NCBI GenBank assembly: GCA_023053575.1
Contig: JAKZAP010000004.1
Coordinates: forward strand, 16,813,624 to 16,877,623
Length of the DNA stretch: 64,000 nt
Source: Branchinecta lynchi
Taxonomy: Eukaryota; Arthropoda; Branchiopoda; Anostraca; Branchinectidae
Reading direction: 5' to 3'
Shown here: positions 43,396 through 55,272 of the stretch, piece after piece
Numbering within the stretch: the stretch's first letter is position 1
Layout of the letters: each line of letters opens with the position of its first letter
Position numbers and translations under genes: made by a program
The notes under the pieces: model-generated
Told to the model about the DNA's origin: nothing
Databases searched by the model: none
The model's input: the letters and a program-made list of their open reading frames with translations, nothing else

Positions 43396-43501
43396 GTACT
43401 TCTTATTTATCTCCCTGTCGTGGCTCTCCGGGCCTCCGACCCTACCTGTTCTACCGATGACAGACACGGCGAGATAAAAGACTTGTCTGCACTAGCGTTC
43501 C

Positions 43502-45075
43502 TTTTTATGGCACTTGCCTTCCGGCCAAGTGCCATTTACCGATCACTTTTCCGTCGGTCCGGTGTTTGCAAGTTAGAGTACTTCCGGATGTGCTAGGACG
43601 ATGAAACTTGGCAGGCGCATTAGGGACCCGACCAAATTAACTTGGAAATATTCACTTGCCCGATCCTGCCATCGTGGGGGTGATGGAGGGGAGCCGGAAT
43701 CCGGAATGTAGTTGCATGCATAACTTTCGAAGGTGTGATTGAATCTTCATGAAACTTGATATTCGGAAATACGTCATGTCGCACATGTCACATTTCAATT
43801 CCGGACCGATGAATATGGGGGGGGGGGGGAGTCGGAGGGGGAACCGGAAACCATGTGACACGCTTAGAGGGGAGCGATCGGGATGAAACTTGGTGTGAGG
43901 AACAAGCACAAGCACTAGGTACGCCACTGATAGGACTGGACGGGATTCGTGCACATTGGGGGGAGTTGGAGAGGGATTCCAGATTTCCGGTGATACGGAG
44001 TTGTTATCTCCAGGTGAGCAAGGACAATAAAACTTGGCAGCCAAAATCAGGGACCCGACCAGACTAACCTGGAAATAGTCAACTTTCTGATCCGACCACG
44101 GTGGGGGGAGTGGAGGGAAGAGGAATCCGGAATCTAAAGGTATGTATAACTTCCCAACGGGTAATCCGATCATAACGAAACTTGATATGTAGAAAGATTA
44201 CATGTTTCGGATGTCCCGTTTCAAGTTCGGACTGGATCTGATGAAGGTGGGGGGAGGGGGGATCCGGAAACCTTGTGACACGCTTGGACTGGAGCGATCG
44301 GAATGAAACTTGGTGAGAAGAACAAACACAACCCTATCTATATCAGTGAATGAACCCGACAAGATTGGGGCAATTTGGGGGAGTTAGAGGGGGGGAAGCA
44401 GGAATTCCTGTGACCACAAGTAAGGTACTTCCAGACGTGCTAGGACGATGAAACTTGGCTTGAAAATTAGCGACTTGACATGATTGGCTTAGAAATAGTC
44501 AGTTCCCTGATCCGACCATCGTGCGGGCAGTGGAGGGAGGGAGAATCCTGCATCTTGAGGTATGGATAACTTTCGAACGGTTGATCGGATCTTAATGAAA
44601 CTTGATATACGGAAAGACCTCATGTCTCAAATGTCCTATTTCAAGTCCTGATGTAATCCGACGAATGTTCGGGAGAGCTGGAGGGGAAAACCAGAAATCT
44701 TGTGACACGCTTAGAGCGGAGCGATTGGGATGAAACTTGGAGGGAGTTGGAGGGGGGTCCGGAATTCCAGTGATCGCGAATCATAAGGTACTTCTAGATG
44801 TGCTAGGACGATGAAACTTGACTTGGAAAATAGACACTTGACAAGATCGCTTAGAAATTACCAGTTCCCAGATCCGACCATCCCTTAAAGTACTAATCCT
44901 AATCCGAAAGTACAAAAAATACTTTTGAGCAACATACATTTTCGTGCTCCCGATGAGTTCATCATCACTTTTACTTCAAGACTTCTGATTACAAATGATC
45001 AAACAAACCCACGAATTCCTACTTTCATCTTCTGACCCAGCCTTGCAAGTGCCACATGAGCTTCCAGCTCTTGTT
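43502..45075 (+). mobile_element. Family B element, full length
   Basis: TTTTT then hairpin TGGCACTTG ... CAAGTGCCA (43508-43534), a short GTCGGTCC tract, core blocks with GATGAAACTTGGCAGG or GATGAAACTTGGTG, and the terminus AAGTGCCACATGAGCT-TCC-AGCTC followed by TTGTT. Confidence 0.8.
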
Positions 45076-45442
45076 TTTTGTCTTTTTTAATTCCAGCGAA
45101 GCTTCTTTTTTCCATTATTTCCTGTTTTGAACTGAACTAAAAGAGTGGCTATGTCTGCCTATGTCTCCATCTCCAACTCAGTGACAATAATACCAAGATT
45201 ACCTAACAGTCTACCCTGCATTAACGTCACTTACTCTTTCATCATAATAGGAATACTTAATTTTAATACTTCCGAAACTCTAATAAAAAAAAAATACATT
45301 CTATTTTCAAACTTTTCATTTTCAGTTCAAACATTCTCATCTAATCTAAAATAAATATACTAGCGTCCCTTTAACGGATAACGACGGAAAGTAGTAGGAG
45401 TTGGAGATCCGAGAATGTCAGCAAGAATATGTCACTGACGGA
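45076..45442. other. Unassigned AT-rich DNA
   Basis: A 69-codon plus frame at 45145-45354 has low-complexity composition. No feature is supported. Confidence 0.3.
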
Positions 45443-45915
45443 CAGAGATGGGTGAATCCGGATTCGGATTCGAACCCAGGATTCGTTTTTTTTTGCCGGA
45501 TTCAAAATCTTCTGTTTGTCAGGCTGGATTCGGGATCTCGGATTCTAAAGCCTGAATCTTACTAATCCGCTCCAGTTTCTAATCTTTTCCCAATTTTTAC
45601 AAGATGTGCTTATAATGTACTGTGCTTAACGAGCCCAAAATTCATTCCTGATTGCCGAGAGGAAGCCCATGCTATAACAAACACAATGAAAAGCTAGGAA
45701 TAGGGCTTAATCGCCGAATTAACCGTCTCACTTGCCTTATGCACCAGTGTTTTTTTGTCACCCTGATTTTTAAACTAAAACCTATGTACATGATTCGATT
45801 TTTCGTCAAGGTCGGACTCGAATCCTTAGGATGAAATGGTGGATTCGGAATCGGATTCGTACCTAGCCCTGGATTCGGATTCGAATCCCTTCGTTATCGG
45901 ATTTACCCATCTCTG
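45443..45915. mobile_element. hAT-like MITE, CAGAGATGGGT ends
   Basis: The left end CAGAGATGGGTGAATCCG and the inverted right end CAGAGATGGGTAAATCCG agree at 17 of 18 bases. Subterminal GGATTCGGATTCGAA words follow at both ends. The flanks CTGACGGA and GTGGCGAA match at five of eight positions, a decayed target duplication. Confidence 0.75.
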
Positions 45916-45927
45916 GTGGCGAACCCT

Positions 45928-47155
45928 CAGGGGCATCACTATGGGGGGGGGGGAGCCTCCCCAAAGGTCTTGAGAAAGTACTTACGCTTGGTGAATCCCG
46001 GCGAAAGTTCACCTGTTTGTCGGCGCTAAGCACCGGCGAACGTAGAAGAAATAAAATTTTGTATGCTTTTGTCAGGCGTCGGTCGACTCGTCGGCACATA
46101 GGGTTCTTTTATACGCAAGAAATCAAATCCGGGAAACATTTCTCGGGCGAAGCACTGAAGAAATTGAATTTCGTATGCTTTTGTTGTGCCTCGGTATTCT
46201 CGTCGGCACAAGAAAAAAAAAATAAATCAAATTCTGTAATTTTTATCGGGAGCATGCGAAAAGTTCAAGTCTCGTCGGTACATCGCACAACGTAAAAGTT
46301 AAAGTTCTTTACTGTCTTGTCGGGCAAAACACAAAGAAATCGAGTTCTGAATGCTTTTGTCGGGCGTCGGTATTGTTGTCGTCACATCGTGCCTTTTTAT
46401 ACGTAAGAAATCAAATTCTGCAAACATATGTCGGGCGCAAATTTTTCCGAAAAAAATATAGACTTAAACAAATTTCGCTGGCGTTGGTTAGTTCAACATG
46501 TTCTGGGTACAGTCGTTGGAAGCTTCGCTTTTTAGCGAAAGTTGAAACAAAAAGCCGAAAAAAGGCAGATTAAAACATTCGCCTGCGGCACTTGGAGTAC
46601 AGTCGTCGCAGGTTTCGCTTTTTAGCGAAACCTAAAATGAAAAGCCGAATATTTGAACTTTAATATACCAAAATATACCAGAGGAATAATCTCAACTGAT
46701 GTATTACAGTTAGTTTACACAAAAGTTTTGCCTGTGGCGCATTTTGTAGTATTCTTTATTTGAAAGAACGGTGTTTCATTTAGTTGGCATTTTAGGATTG
46801 AAATTCGTGGGGGTCTGAAACACGTTAAAAGTTAAAAAACACGTTATTAATTATTCCGGAAAAAAGGCAGATTTAAAAAATTTCGCCGGCGGCGCTTAGT
46901 TTGCTTGTTCTTGATACAGTCGCTGGGAGCTTCGCTTTTTAGCGAAAGCTAAAATGACAAGCTAAATATCTATACTTAAAATACAAAATTACATCAGAGG
47001 AATAATTTGAACTAATGCGTTACAGTTAGTTTTAGTACGGTTTTATTCTGTGCTGGCGGGCGGCAACGGCGTTTTTTGTTGGCACATATTTTAGTCCGTC
47101 GGCACAAACCGGTCTTACCCCCTCCCTCAAAGGTAAAAGGCTAGTGACGCCCCTG
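45928..47155. mobile_element. hAT-like element with internal tandem units
   Basis: The left end CAGGGGCATCACTATGGGGG and the inverted right end CAGGGGCGTCACTAGCC belong to the same group as 7354-7721. The left half has ~110-bp degenerate units with TGCTTTTGTCGGGCG and CGTCGGCACA. The right half has two ~240-bp units (about 46495-46730 and 46905-47035), each with GCTTCGCTTTTTAGCGAAA, a hairpin. The flanking 8-mers differ at three positions. It is non-coding. Confidence 0.7.
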
Positions 47156-48766
47156 CGGACACCCATAACTTTATAATTCTTGTCCGTCCGTCTGTTAGCA
47201 CGATAACTCTCGAAGGGTTTGAGGTATTTTGATGAAACTTGGTCTGAGCTAGGTCTATTGGTCAGGTTCGTTGATGAGTTCCAAAGTATATTTGGGGTTG
47301 GGAGAGGGGTTACAAATTAGGGGGCGAATAAAATATTTTTAAAAAGTTAGATTTAAGTCGATTTAGATTTAATGAGACATATTGAATCCAAATCTGAAAC
47401 TTATTTACTTATCGGATAAGTAGTTTGCCGGGAATCCGGCCAAAACCGGAAACTTGGTGAAGGTATAAGTTATACTGAAGCTGATTAGTGATACAGTAAA
47501 GAGGTGAAGAGACCTGCTGAATCCGTTTTTTAACCGTATCTTCATACCGAAAAACTAGTTCGGTCGGAACCCGGCCACAACCAAAGATTTAGCAGAAGTA
47601 AATTTTTGTCTGAATCAAGTTACAGAGTCAGTTTAGAGGTAAAAAGACGTGCTGAATCCATTTTCGAACCATAATCTCTTGTCGGACTAGTAGTTTAACT
47701 GGAATCGGGCCAAAATTGAACTTTGGCAGAAGTAGCAGATTTTTCTGAAGTCAATTAAAGGTTCCGTATAGTGGCAAGTAAAAATGCTGAATCCATTTTG
47801 AACTTTATTTCCTTGACGGATAAGCCGTTCACTCAAAATCTGGCTCAAAGCTGAAATCTGATAGAAGTGGAAGATTTTCTGAATTCGACTTGAGATTCGA
47901 AATAGGAGTTTACATACATGGTGAATCTACATTTGAAATTTTGTTTTCACCGGACAAGGAATTCGTCCTCAATCCGGCAAAACTATCTCAGCGGATCAAA
48001 CATCATTATTATTGTTAACAGTTGTTTAGTCTTAATCCTTGGAGAACCAGCCATTTCACTATTTGTTCTCTGTCAGATTATTCCTGTCGTTGTTAAGGTA
48101 ATAAGACTGAATCGATGTATCTGTTTTGTATTACTCTTGCAAGATCAGAATAGGAAATAAACCAGAAATTTCGAAAAAAAAGAACAAAACCATCAATGGT
48201 GATATATATGGATAACAAACATCTGATTTTGACCGGAAATGGAGACATGCTGGATCAATTTTTGAATATTGTTTCCTTGCGGGACAAGTTATTCATCCGG
48301 AATCCGGCCATGATAGAGGTGAAATTATATAGAGGCCATTATAGAGGCGAAAGCCTTATTATTGCAAGTATATTATTATTCTTATATTATTTTTATATTA
48401 TTATTGTAACCTGAAGTTCGGTAGAATTAAAAGTTTTTTCGTGGAGTTGGTTAGAGATTGGATAGTGGTAACGAGGCGAGCTTCATCCATTTTTTTACTT
48501 TATGTTCTTGACGGATAAGCAGTTCGACCGGAATCCGGACAAAATCAGAATTTCGCCCTTGTCTATACATAGGTAAGAAACATGGTCGATTAGAATATAA
48601 AATTGGTTTTCAACTAGCAATGATTCTGCTCGAAATCTGACCTGGGAACAAATAATACATTTATGGAATCTGGGAAGAAGGAAATTCTACAAGAATGAAG
48701 AAGTCTGAATAAAGAAGTCCGATGAATATTCACCTTCGGGACCCCATCGAATCCTTTGGTCTTGTT
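47156..48766 (+). mobile_element. Family A element, 5' end cut, long
   Basis: Begins within the conserved block (GTCCGTCCGTCTG), has about nine diverged sub-repeats, includes an AGAGGCGAAAGCC plus ATT insertion at about 48340-48410, and ends CCCCATCGAATCCTTTGGTC-TTGTT. Confidence 0.7.
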
Positions 48767-49064
48767 GGTGCTCCGAGCTGTCACTGTGATGGCAAGTAAA
48801 AGTGTTCGTACGAGAAAAAACCTTGCAAGCCACTCATACTGACAGTTATCACGACGTTGCGCTAACGAGCCGGATAACCTTCAACCACTTAATTCCTGAT
48901 GAGATGAGCAAGAAACCGGTTGCATCAGTAAAACCATCCTTACTTTTTGGCTGTCTCTTTTCAAACACAAAGCCAACGATCCTCCGACCGACCTTTAACG
49001 AACGTCAGCCCGTTCGTAATAGGGGTCGAGTAGTCATGGGAAAATGGCGACAAGCTAAAAGCTT
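48767..49064. other. Unassigned DNA
   Basis: A plus frame of 95 codons (48802-49089) has no recognised domain and runs into a MITE end. It is not supported as a gene. Confidence 0.3.
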
Positions 49065-49280
49065 AATGGTCCATTTACGCACTGCGTAAAATCCGAGCGT
49101 ATTTTACGCACGTTTTGAGCTTGAAAAGATTTCTAGCAATACGGACGTCTTTAAATACAAACGGACCGATTTCTCAAATACGTCCGTATTGCTAGAAGTG
49201 TTTTCAAGCTCAAAACGTGCGTAAAATACGCTCGAATTTCAAAATACGCTAGGATTCTACGCAGTGTGTAAATGGACCAT
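49065..49280. mobile_element. Palindromic MITE, ~85-bp inverted arms
   Basis: ATGGTCCATTTACGCACTGC ... AGCAATACGGACGT is followed by its inverted copy ending GTGTGTAAATGGACCAT. Flanking TTA/TAA may be the target site. It could form a long hairpin. Confidence 0.8.
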
Positions 49281-49852
49281 AACGCCAGGTATAATACTAA
49301 ATAAATATAAATAAATAAAGAAACAAAGAGATAGTTAAAAAAAAACAGAAATTTCTTACTGACATGACCTTAAAGCTTAATGAATTATGTTTAGCTCTAA
49401 AGGGATTATTCGGTCGGCTTAACATTTTTATTTGATGATGTTTTGCCCCTTACTCCTTCAATCCATTGCCACAAATCTTAGCCTTGCGCTCAGGCCTGAG
49501 GAGGAAAGATGAACCTTGTGAAGAAGGTCCGATCTCAGTACTGTATTTCGGGCCAGTCAACATCGACTTTCAGTCAGCTTGTTCAGAAGATTGTTTAGGT
49601 TGAGATTTGAGAGTTGAGTCAATTTTCATAAAGCTTCGTATTTCTAGCGGGATAAATGTACGAAACAGGGGCAGATTACTCTCCACAAAGAAGGCATAAA
49701 CATGCCTATTCCTGCTAGTACGCTGCTCATTTCAAATGAAAACCATGTGCTTTAGACCATATCGTTGACTAGAACAACGAGTGGTCTAGAGCACATGGAG
49801 ACTCTAAAGGACTGACTGCTTAGTTGCCACCATGCGCTTGTTGAAAAGATAT
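49281..49852. other. Unassigned DNA downstream of the Cys-module gene
   Basis: No feature is supported apart from a short inverted pair of CATGTGCTTTAGACCA and TGGTCTAGAGCACATG near 49743-49798. Confidence 0.35.
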
Positions 49853-49858
49853 TTTATT
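49853..49858 (-). terminator. Poly(A) signal of the downstream Cys-module gene
   Basis: AATAAA on the minus strand, about 190 bases after the stop codon at 50048. Position and strand fit the gene at 50048-52297. Confidence 0.5.
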
Positions 49859-50047
49859 TTACAACTGTATTTACAAAAGTTCGGAACGCACCAGAACATT
49901 CGGTATAAACAAACTCCAAGAAATAAAACATGTGAAGCTAGAGGTGTTCGTCACATACAATATATTTTCCGTCGATCTTTCAGCCGAAAAATATTCCATC
50001 TGACACGGCAATCAGAAATAATTCTAATAGAGTTTTGAAATTTCAAC

Positions 50048-52297
50048 CTAAGCCTCGGAAGACTTTACTCGCTTTACTCGCTGAGATTCGAAAAAGCCAG
50101 GGGAGGGTGACAGGGACTCCGATGCCCTGGACCTTTTCCCACCTTTCTGACTCAAGAAAGAGTGGAAGGCATGGTTTCCGTCGAACTCGGCTTCGTTGTG
50201 TACAGGTACTGGTTCGACCTTTTTCACCTTTTTAGGTTTTGGGAGCTCTAAGACAGCAATAACAGCTGGGGTGTTCGCTGCTGGAACGGTCTCTGGGTCA
50301 GCTTGCCGAGGGGCATCAACGACTTTCACGGAATTGTATGAAGCTGCTTGCTCTTTTGGCGCTGTGGCTGCCTCAGTTCTAACCTTGGGCTGCTTTCGAT
50401 TTTTCGGTTTCTGCAGCAAGAAAGAATGGAAAGTGTGGTTAGGGTCGGTTTCTCCAGCTGCCTTGACTTCCGGCTTCTTTGGTTCTTTCTTTATTTTCTT
50501 CACTGTAACGGTTGCTGGAGTGGTCGTTGGCTTCGGGCAACGGTCGTCGGTGAATGTCGCATCGCAGATGACTGGGCACTCTGCAGCCGTGGAACCAGGG
50601 AAGCAAGGTGGCTTTGTTGTAGTTGTAGTTGTGGTTGTGGTTGTTGTTGTTGTTGTTGACTTTGGGCAACGATCGTCGGTGTAAGTCGCATCGCAGATTA
50701 TTGGGCATTCTGGAGCATTGGAGCCAGGGAAGCAAGGGGGTTTTGTTATTATAGGTCTTTGAGTTGTAGTCGTAGATGGTGGGAGAACCTGAGTTTTCTT
50801 CTGGTTGGTAGACGCGTCACCATCCGGACAGCCTGGGTTGTCTGAGCCTGGGTAGCAGGGGGGTTCAGTCCTCTCTTGGACAGGCTTCTTTTTCACTACC
50901 TTCTTTACGGACTTCTTCTGATCACCGCAGAGGAAAGCATGGAAGGGATGACTGCAGTCAAACTCACCGCTGGAGGATGCTGTGCTAGGGGCAGGGCGAC
51001 GTGTTGTTGTGGTCGGCTTTATAGTAGTGGTGGGCTCTGTCTCCTCAACTACCGGCTCTGCTGTTGGCTTTGTCTGGGTAATTACAGTATCTACGTTGCT
51101 TGATCCACCAGGGGGCAAGTAGTCGTTAGGTGGAAGGTAATCCAAATTAAGTTCCTCTTCTACCGCCTCTGTGGTGGGCTTAGGGGTTGTTGTTGTGGTT
51201 GTGGTAGTTGTGGTGGTTGGACATCTTGGATCTCTGAATGCATCCGTGCAGATGAGAGGACAGCTTGGGTCTCTTGAGCCAGGGAAACAAGGTGGCTTGG
51301 TTGTAGTAGTAGTTGTCGTAGTAGTTGTTGTAGTAGGACAACGGTCATCTCTGTAGGTGGCACTGCAGATTAGTGGACAGGATGGGTCTCTTGAGCCAGG
51401 GAAGCAAGGTGGCTTGGTTGTAGTAGTAGTTGTCGTAGTAGTTGTTGTAGTAGGACAACGGTCATCTCTGTAGGTGGCACTGCAGATTAGTGGACAGGAT
51501 GGGTCTCTTGAGCCTGGGAAGCAAGGTGGTTTGGTTGTAGTAGTAGTTGTCGTAGTAGTTGTTGTAGTAGGACAACGGTCATCTCTGTAGGTGGCACTGC
51601 AGATTAGTGGACAGGATGGGTCTCTTGAGCCAGGGAAGCAAGGTGGCTTGGTTGTAGTTGTAGTTGTGGTAGTAGTGGTGGTGGTAGGGCAACGGTCATC
51701 TCTGTAGGTGGCACTGCAGATGAGAGGACAGCTTGGGTCTCTTGAGCCAGGGAAGCAAGGTGGCTTGGTTGTCGTGGTTGTAGTAGTTGTTGTAGTTGTT
51801 GTTGGGCACCGAGGATCTCTGAATTGAGCATTACAGACCACTGGACAGCTTGGGTCCCTTGATCCAGGGAAACAAGGTGGCTTGGTTGTCGTGGTTGTAG
51901 TAGTTGTTGTAGTTGTTGTTGGGCACCGAGGATCTCTGTACTGAGCGTTACATATCACTGGACAATCAGGGTCCCTTGATCCAGGGAAGCAAGGTGGCTT
52001 TGTTGTCGTTGTGGTTGTAGATGTCGTTGTTGTGCACTCGGCATGGTATGCAAAGAACGGGTCTCTACAGTCAACCTTTGATGGTTCTTTCGGATAGCCT
52101 TGTTTCGGAGCAGCTGCTTTTCTCGTCGGCTGAGCGGAACCCGCCAAGATAGCATTTATGCTATCTTGCGAGGCGCTTTGGCCTTGGTCGTGATCGTGAT
52201 GTTCACCATGGTGTTGATGGTGGTCCCCACCAAGAAGGCCGCAAGTCGCAGACGAGATGAAAAGCGAAGCAAGGAGACAACTGCTAATCGGCAGAAG
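50048..52297 (-). CDS. Secreted Thr-rich protein with 4-Cys modules (paralogue 1, main exon)
   Basis: One exon of 2250 bases to a TAG stop, starting right after a T-rich run and TTGCAG. It has no ATG near its start. The most likely initiator is the one-codon exon at 55270-55272, giving MLLPISSCLLASLFISSATCG, a good signal peptide. Next come a His-rich stretch, VDC-x10-C (DPFFAYHAE), and seven modules C-x8-C-x3-C-x8-C (type CFPGSRDPSCPLICSATYRD) separated by Thr linkers. A DYLPPNDYLPPGG segment, one two-Cys degenerate module, two more full modules, and three copies of a HxFHxFL motif in a basic tail follow. The central unit is 117 bp (39 residues), near-identical over four copies. It is probably an O-glycosylated cuticle or matrix protein. 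Function unproven. Confidence 0.85.
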   Translation of the reverse strand, partial: LLPISSCLLASLFISSATCGLLGGDHHQHHGEHHDHDQGQSASQDSINAILAGSAQPTRKAAAPKQGYPKEPSKVDCRDPFFAYHAECTTTTSTTTTTTKPPCFPGSRDPDCPVICNAQYRDPRCPTTTTTTTTTTTTKPPCFPGSRDPSCPVVCNAQFRDPRCPTTTTTTTTTTTTKPPCFPGSRDPSCPLICSATYRDDRCPTTTTTTTTTTTTKPPCFPGSRDPSCPLICSATYRDDRCPTTTTTTTTTTTTKPPCFPGSRDPSCPLICSATYRDDRCPTTTTTTTTTTTTKPPCFPGSRDPSCPLICSATYRDDRCPTTTTTTTTTTTTKPPCFPGSRDPSCPLICTDAFRDPRCPTTTTTTTTTTTPKPTTEAVEEELNLDYLPPNDYLPPGGSSNVDTVITQTKPTAEPVVEETEPTTTIKPTTTTRRPAPSTASSSGEFDCSHPFHAFLCGDQKKSVKKVVKKKPVQERTEPPCYPGSDNPGCPDGDASTNQKKTQVLPPSTTTTQRPIITKPPCFPGSNAPECPIICDATYTDDRCPKSTTTTTTTTTTTTTTKPPCFPGSTAAECPVICDATFTDDRCPKPTTTPATVTVKKIKKEPKKPEVKAAGETDPNHTFHSFLLQKPKNRKQPKVRTEAATAPKEQAASYNSVKVVDAPRQADPETVPAANTPAVIAVLELPKPKKVKKVEPVPVHNEAEFDGNHAFHSFLSQKGGKRSRASESLSPSPGFFESQRVKRVKSSEA

Positions 52298-53074
52298 CTG
52301 CAATAAAAAAAAAATTAGATGTATTCCGAGCTACTTGGTGTTAAAGGTATTATCCACACAAATATTCCCCTTTTTACACGGAATGGATCTTTGAATACTA
52401 ATACGTCCGGTATGTCGGTATATTCGAAGGTTAACGCCTATTACAGTTGAAAAACATAGCCGCTGTTCAGAAAATTAATTTCGTGACATATTGTCGAAAA
52501 AGACGTGTTTATTGGGGTTATTGACCGAGGGATCCCATAGCATCGACATTCACCCTTTATGAAGAAATAATTGACGTGAGTACGAAGACAATCTAAAAAG
52601 AAAGGAATTATGGCTTGTTAGTTCGTTTACAACTAATTCCTGCCAGTAATGCTGATACGTCTGTCAAGTAGCTTTTGTCGGGACGAGCTTCCGGATACTT
52701 CTCTGTTTTCATTCCTACTGTTCTGAAGCAAAAACAAAGCGACTCACTGAGTGGGGTTTTGATCACGAAGCACACTTAACCTTGAGAAATCCCTGTCTCT
52801 TTTTCAGTGACTTTGGGGAACCGGTCTAACTAGTCGAGGCGGACGGCTCATTCTCCCGCGGCTCTTTACCAGTTTCGAATGAAAGCACACCTGGTGCTCT
52901 TTCGAACTTAGCAATAACATGCATAGAATTCTTTGGTCAGGTGTATCTTTAAATTTATGGATACCCGTCCTTAAGCAAATTAACCATATCTTCCTTTGCT
53001 AAAAAAAAAGAAAAAAGGATAGAATCTAGGTTTTACCTCTAGTGCGAAACGCGGTCTATGGTAAAGTTGATTCA

Positions 53075-54610
53075 AAACAAGAGCAACAGTTTCAATGGGA
53101 TCCGATAGGCGGTATGTATAAATACACAATCTTTATAAGTTTTATTTGAGGACTTTCGTTCTTTCCAAAATTTCCGGTCTGTATCAGATTGCGACCGTTA
53201 CATTTAATTGGATCATAATTTCCGGTCTGTATCAGAACGCGATAGTAACATTTTCGGATCATAACATCAAATCAGTTTTCTTATCTCCATACCAAAACAA
53301 AAAGCCGGACAGTGATATTTATTAGAACTAAGGAATTTCCTTTTTTCCTCGGATTCAGGGAATCCGGACGACCTAAACGAAGCATCATTTTTGTGTCTTC
53401 TTGTGACTTGCCGAAATTCCAAACACCCGATAAAGACATTATTAAAATGATGGGAAGTAAAGATTTTAAAGAAATAAGAATTATTGGGATTAAACACCGG
53501 AAAGATTTCTTCTGATGGGGAAATTGTGTTTTTAGTGTTAATAAAGTATTCAGTGTAAATTAAAAATATTAAGAGTGTGTATATGCGCATGTAAGATTGT
53601 TCACTTTTTATTTCGTTTTGTTGCATGATGGCCGGATGGCTTTAATGTGCAAATAAATCATTCATTCATTCATAACACGATCACCTAAACGAATTTCCGG
53701 TTTCACCGTATTTTATCGATAGTACCAATCAAGCAGGAAAACAAAACCGATAGTTTGGTTCAATATATCAGCTTGTCCATCTATCAAGACTGGTAGTTAT
53801 AATTATAAGATATAAGAATTATGAGAACTACAAACATTCGGGGTTTTGCCAGTTCCCAGCCGAATATCAGTTGAGCAGGAAAGGAAGTAAAGTACCCTGA
53901 TCTAGCGTGTTTTCTTTCCGCTATTTCGACACTAGCCGATTCGAGAGAAAACTTTTACTTAAGCATATTTACGGTTTTTGCCGGATCCCTGACGGCTACT
54001 TGTCCGGCCAAAAAGAAACCGCAGATATGGATTGTACATAGATTTGTACATAACTACATAGATTCCGAGTTTTGCCTGTTTCCGGCCGAATATCAGTCGA
54101 CCAGGAAAAAGAAGGTATCCTGACCTATCGTGTTTTCTTAGCCCTATTTCGACACTGACCGATTCCAGAGACATCTTTTACTTGTAGCACATTTTTGTTT
54201 TTTGCCGGATTCCGGACGGAAAACTTGTCCTGCGCAAAAGCAAACTTAAGTTATGGATTTAACATGTGTGTTTACTCCTATATCGAATCTCTAATCAACT
54301 TAATTAATTCCACCGACTTTTCTGTTCCGGCTGGATCTTGGGCGAACTACTACTTGTCCGGCAAAAAAGAAAAGTCAGAAATGATTTCAGTGTATCCACT
54401 TACCCTTCTATCGAACCTCTAATCAACATCATGTAAAACTTAAAGTTTCAGATCTGTATTCAGTCCGCCTCCTGAATCAGGAAACGACCATCTCAACTTG
54501 CAACCCCCTCCCTCACACTTGAAAACCGGCCTACGGTGTCCAAGTAAGAAACTGCCATGTACTTTGACCTATATAGTCCTCACATCAGGTTTGAATAAAG
54601 TACCTTAACC
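53075..54610 (-). mobile_element. Family A element, minus, within the predicted intron
   Basis: The inverted terminus AACAAGAGCAACAGTTTCAA then TGGGATCC at the left, then diverged inverted sub-repeats, and inverted TCGAGAGCTGTCGTGCT near 54613. A CATT microsatellite preceded by AATAAATCA at about 53650-53672 marks another retroelement tail inserted in it. Confidence 0.6.
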
Positions 54611-55263
54611 GCATCGAGAGCTGTCGTGCTAAAGCAGAGCAAACTAACTAGAACTTTGCTCTGTGCTAAAGCGCAGATAACAAAAATATGATTAACAAGA
54701 AAACGATGATTCTTACTTCTTACGTCATTCAATGGCGTGACTAACAGGCTGTTTAGAGTATTTGTCAGACTGAATCTACCACGGAAGAAGGTAAAGAAAA
54801 AGAGAAAAATTACAGTTTTAAATAGAAACGAAAATCTAGTAGGTGGTCTATACTGCGCAGGCGATTGCATGGAAACAGGTAACTCAATAGGATAAAGGAT
54901 CTTCAGAAAAAGAAAAGAGACAGAGGTGTCACGACATATGAGGCACTGCTCACTTGGATACTATTCTGATGAACATTTCTACTGATGGAAAAAATAGGGA
55001 AGGAAGTAACTATAATAGGTATAACAGAAGTGAAGTGAACTGGTTTGGTCAGTGCAAACCCTGTCGGTGTTTTATCTTCTTTTGAAACACGTTCTGTATT
55101 ACACATTTTCAGACGAATCCGCATGGAACGAACATCCAAAGAAACTCATTTCACGAATTCACTTATGTTATGATCTGAAGGGCATTGTTGAATGAACTGT
55201 AGTATTGCTTATCTTGGTAATTCCTTCACGCTCATTTAAATGTCACTATGCGGAAAATTACAC
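54611..55263. other. Predicted intron DNA, no other feature
   Basis: AT-rich with short frames only. Nothing is supported. Confidence 0.3.
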
Positions 55264-55269
55264 ACTCAC

Positions 55270-55272
55270 CAT
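55270..55272 (-). CDS. Candidate start-codon exon of paralogue 1
   Basis: The minus strand reads CAGCAACC-ATG followed directly by GTGAGTG, a strong donor. The initiator alone would be in exon 1, and splicing in phase 0 to the acceptor at 52298 gives Met-Leu-Leu-Pro and an ideal signal peptide. Very short first coding exons are common in arthropod cuticle genes. The predicted intron is about 3.0 kb. No nearer ATG-donor pair was seen. Confidence 0.5.

Noticed and set aside
50196..52306. Open frames on the plus strand opposite the Cys-module gene
   Set aside because: They mirror a repetitive gene on the other strand; the Val/Gly-rich translations are antisense of Thr/Pro linkers.
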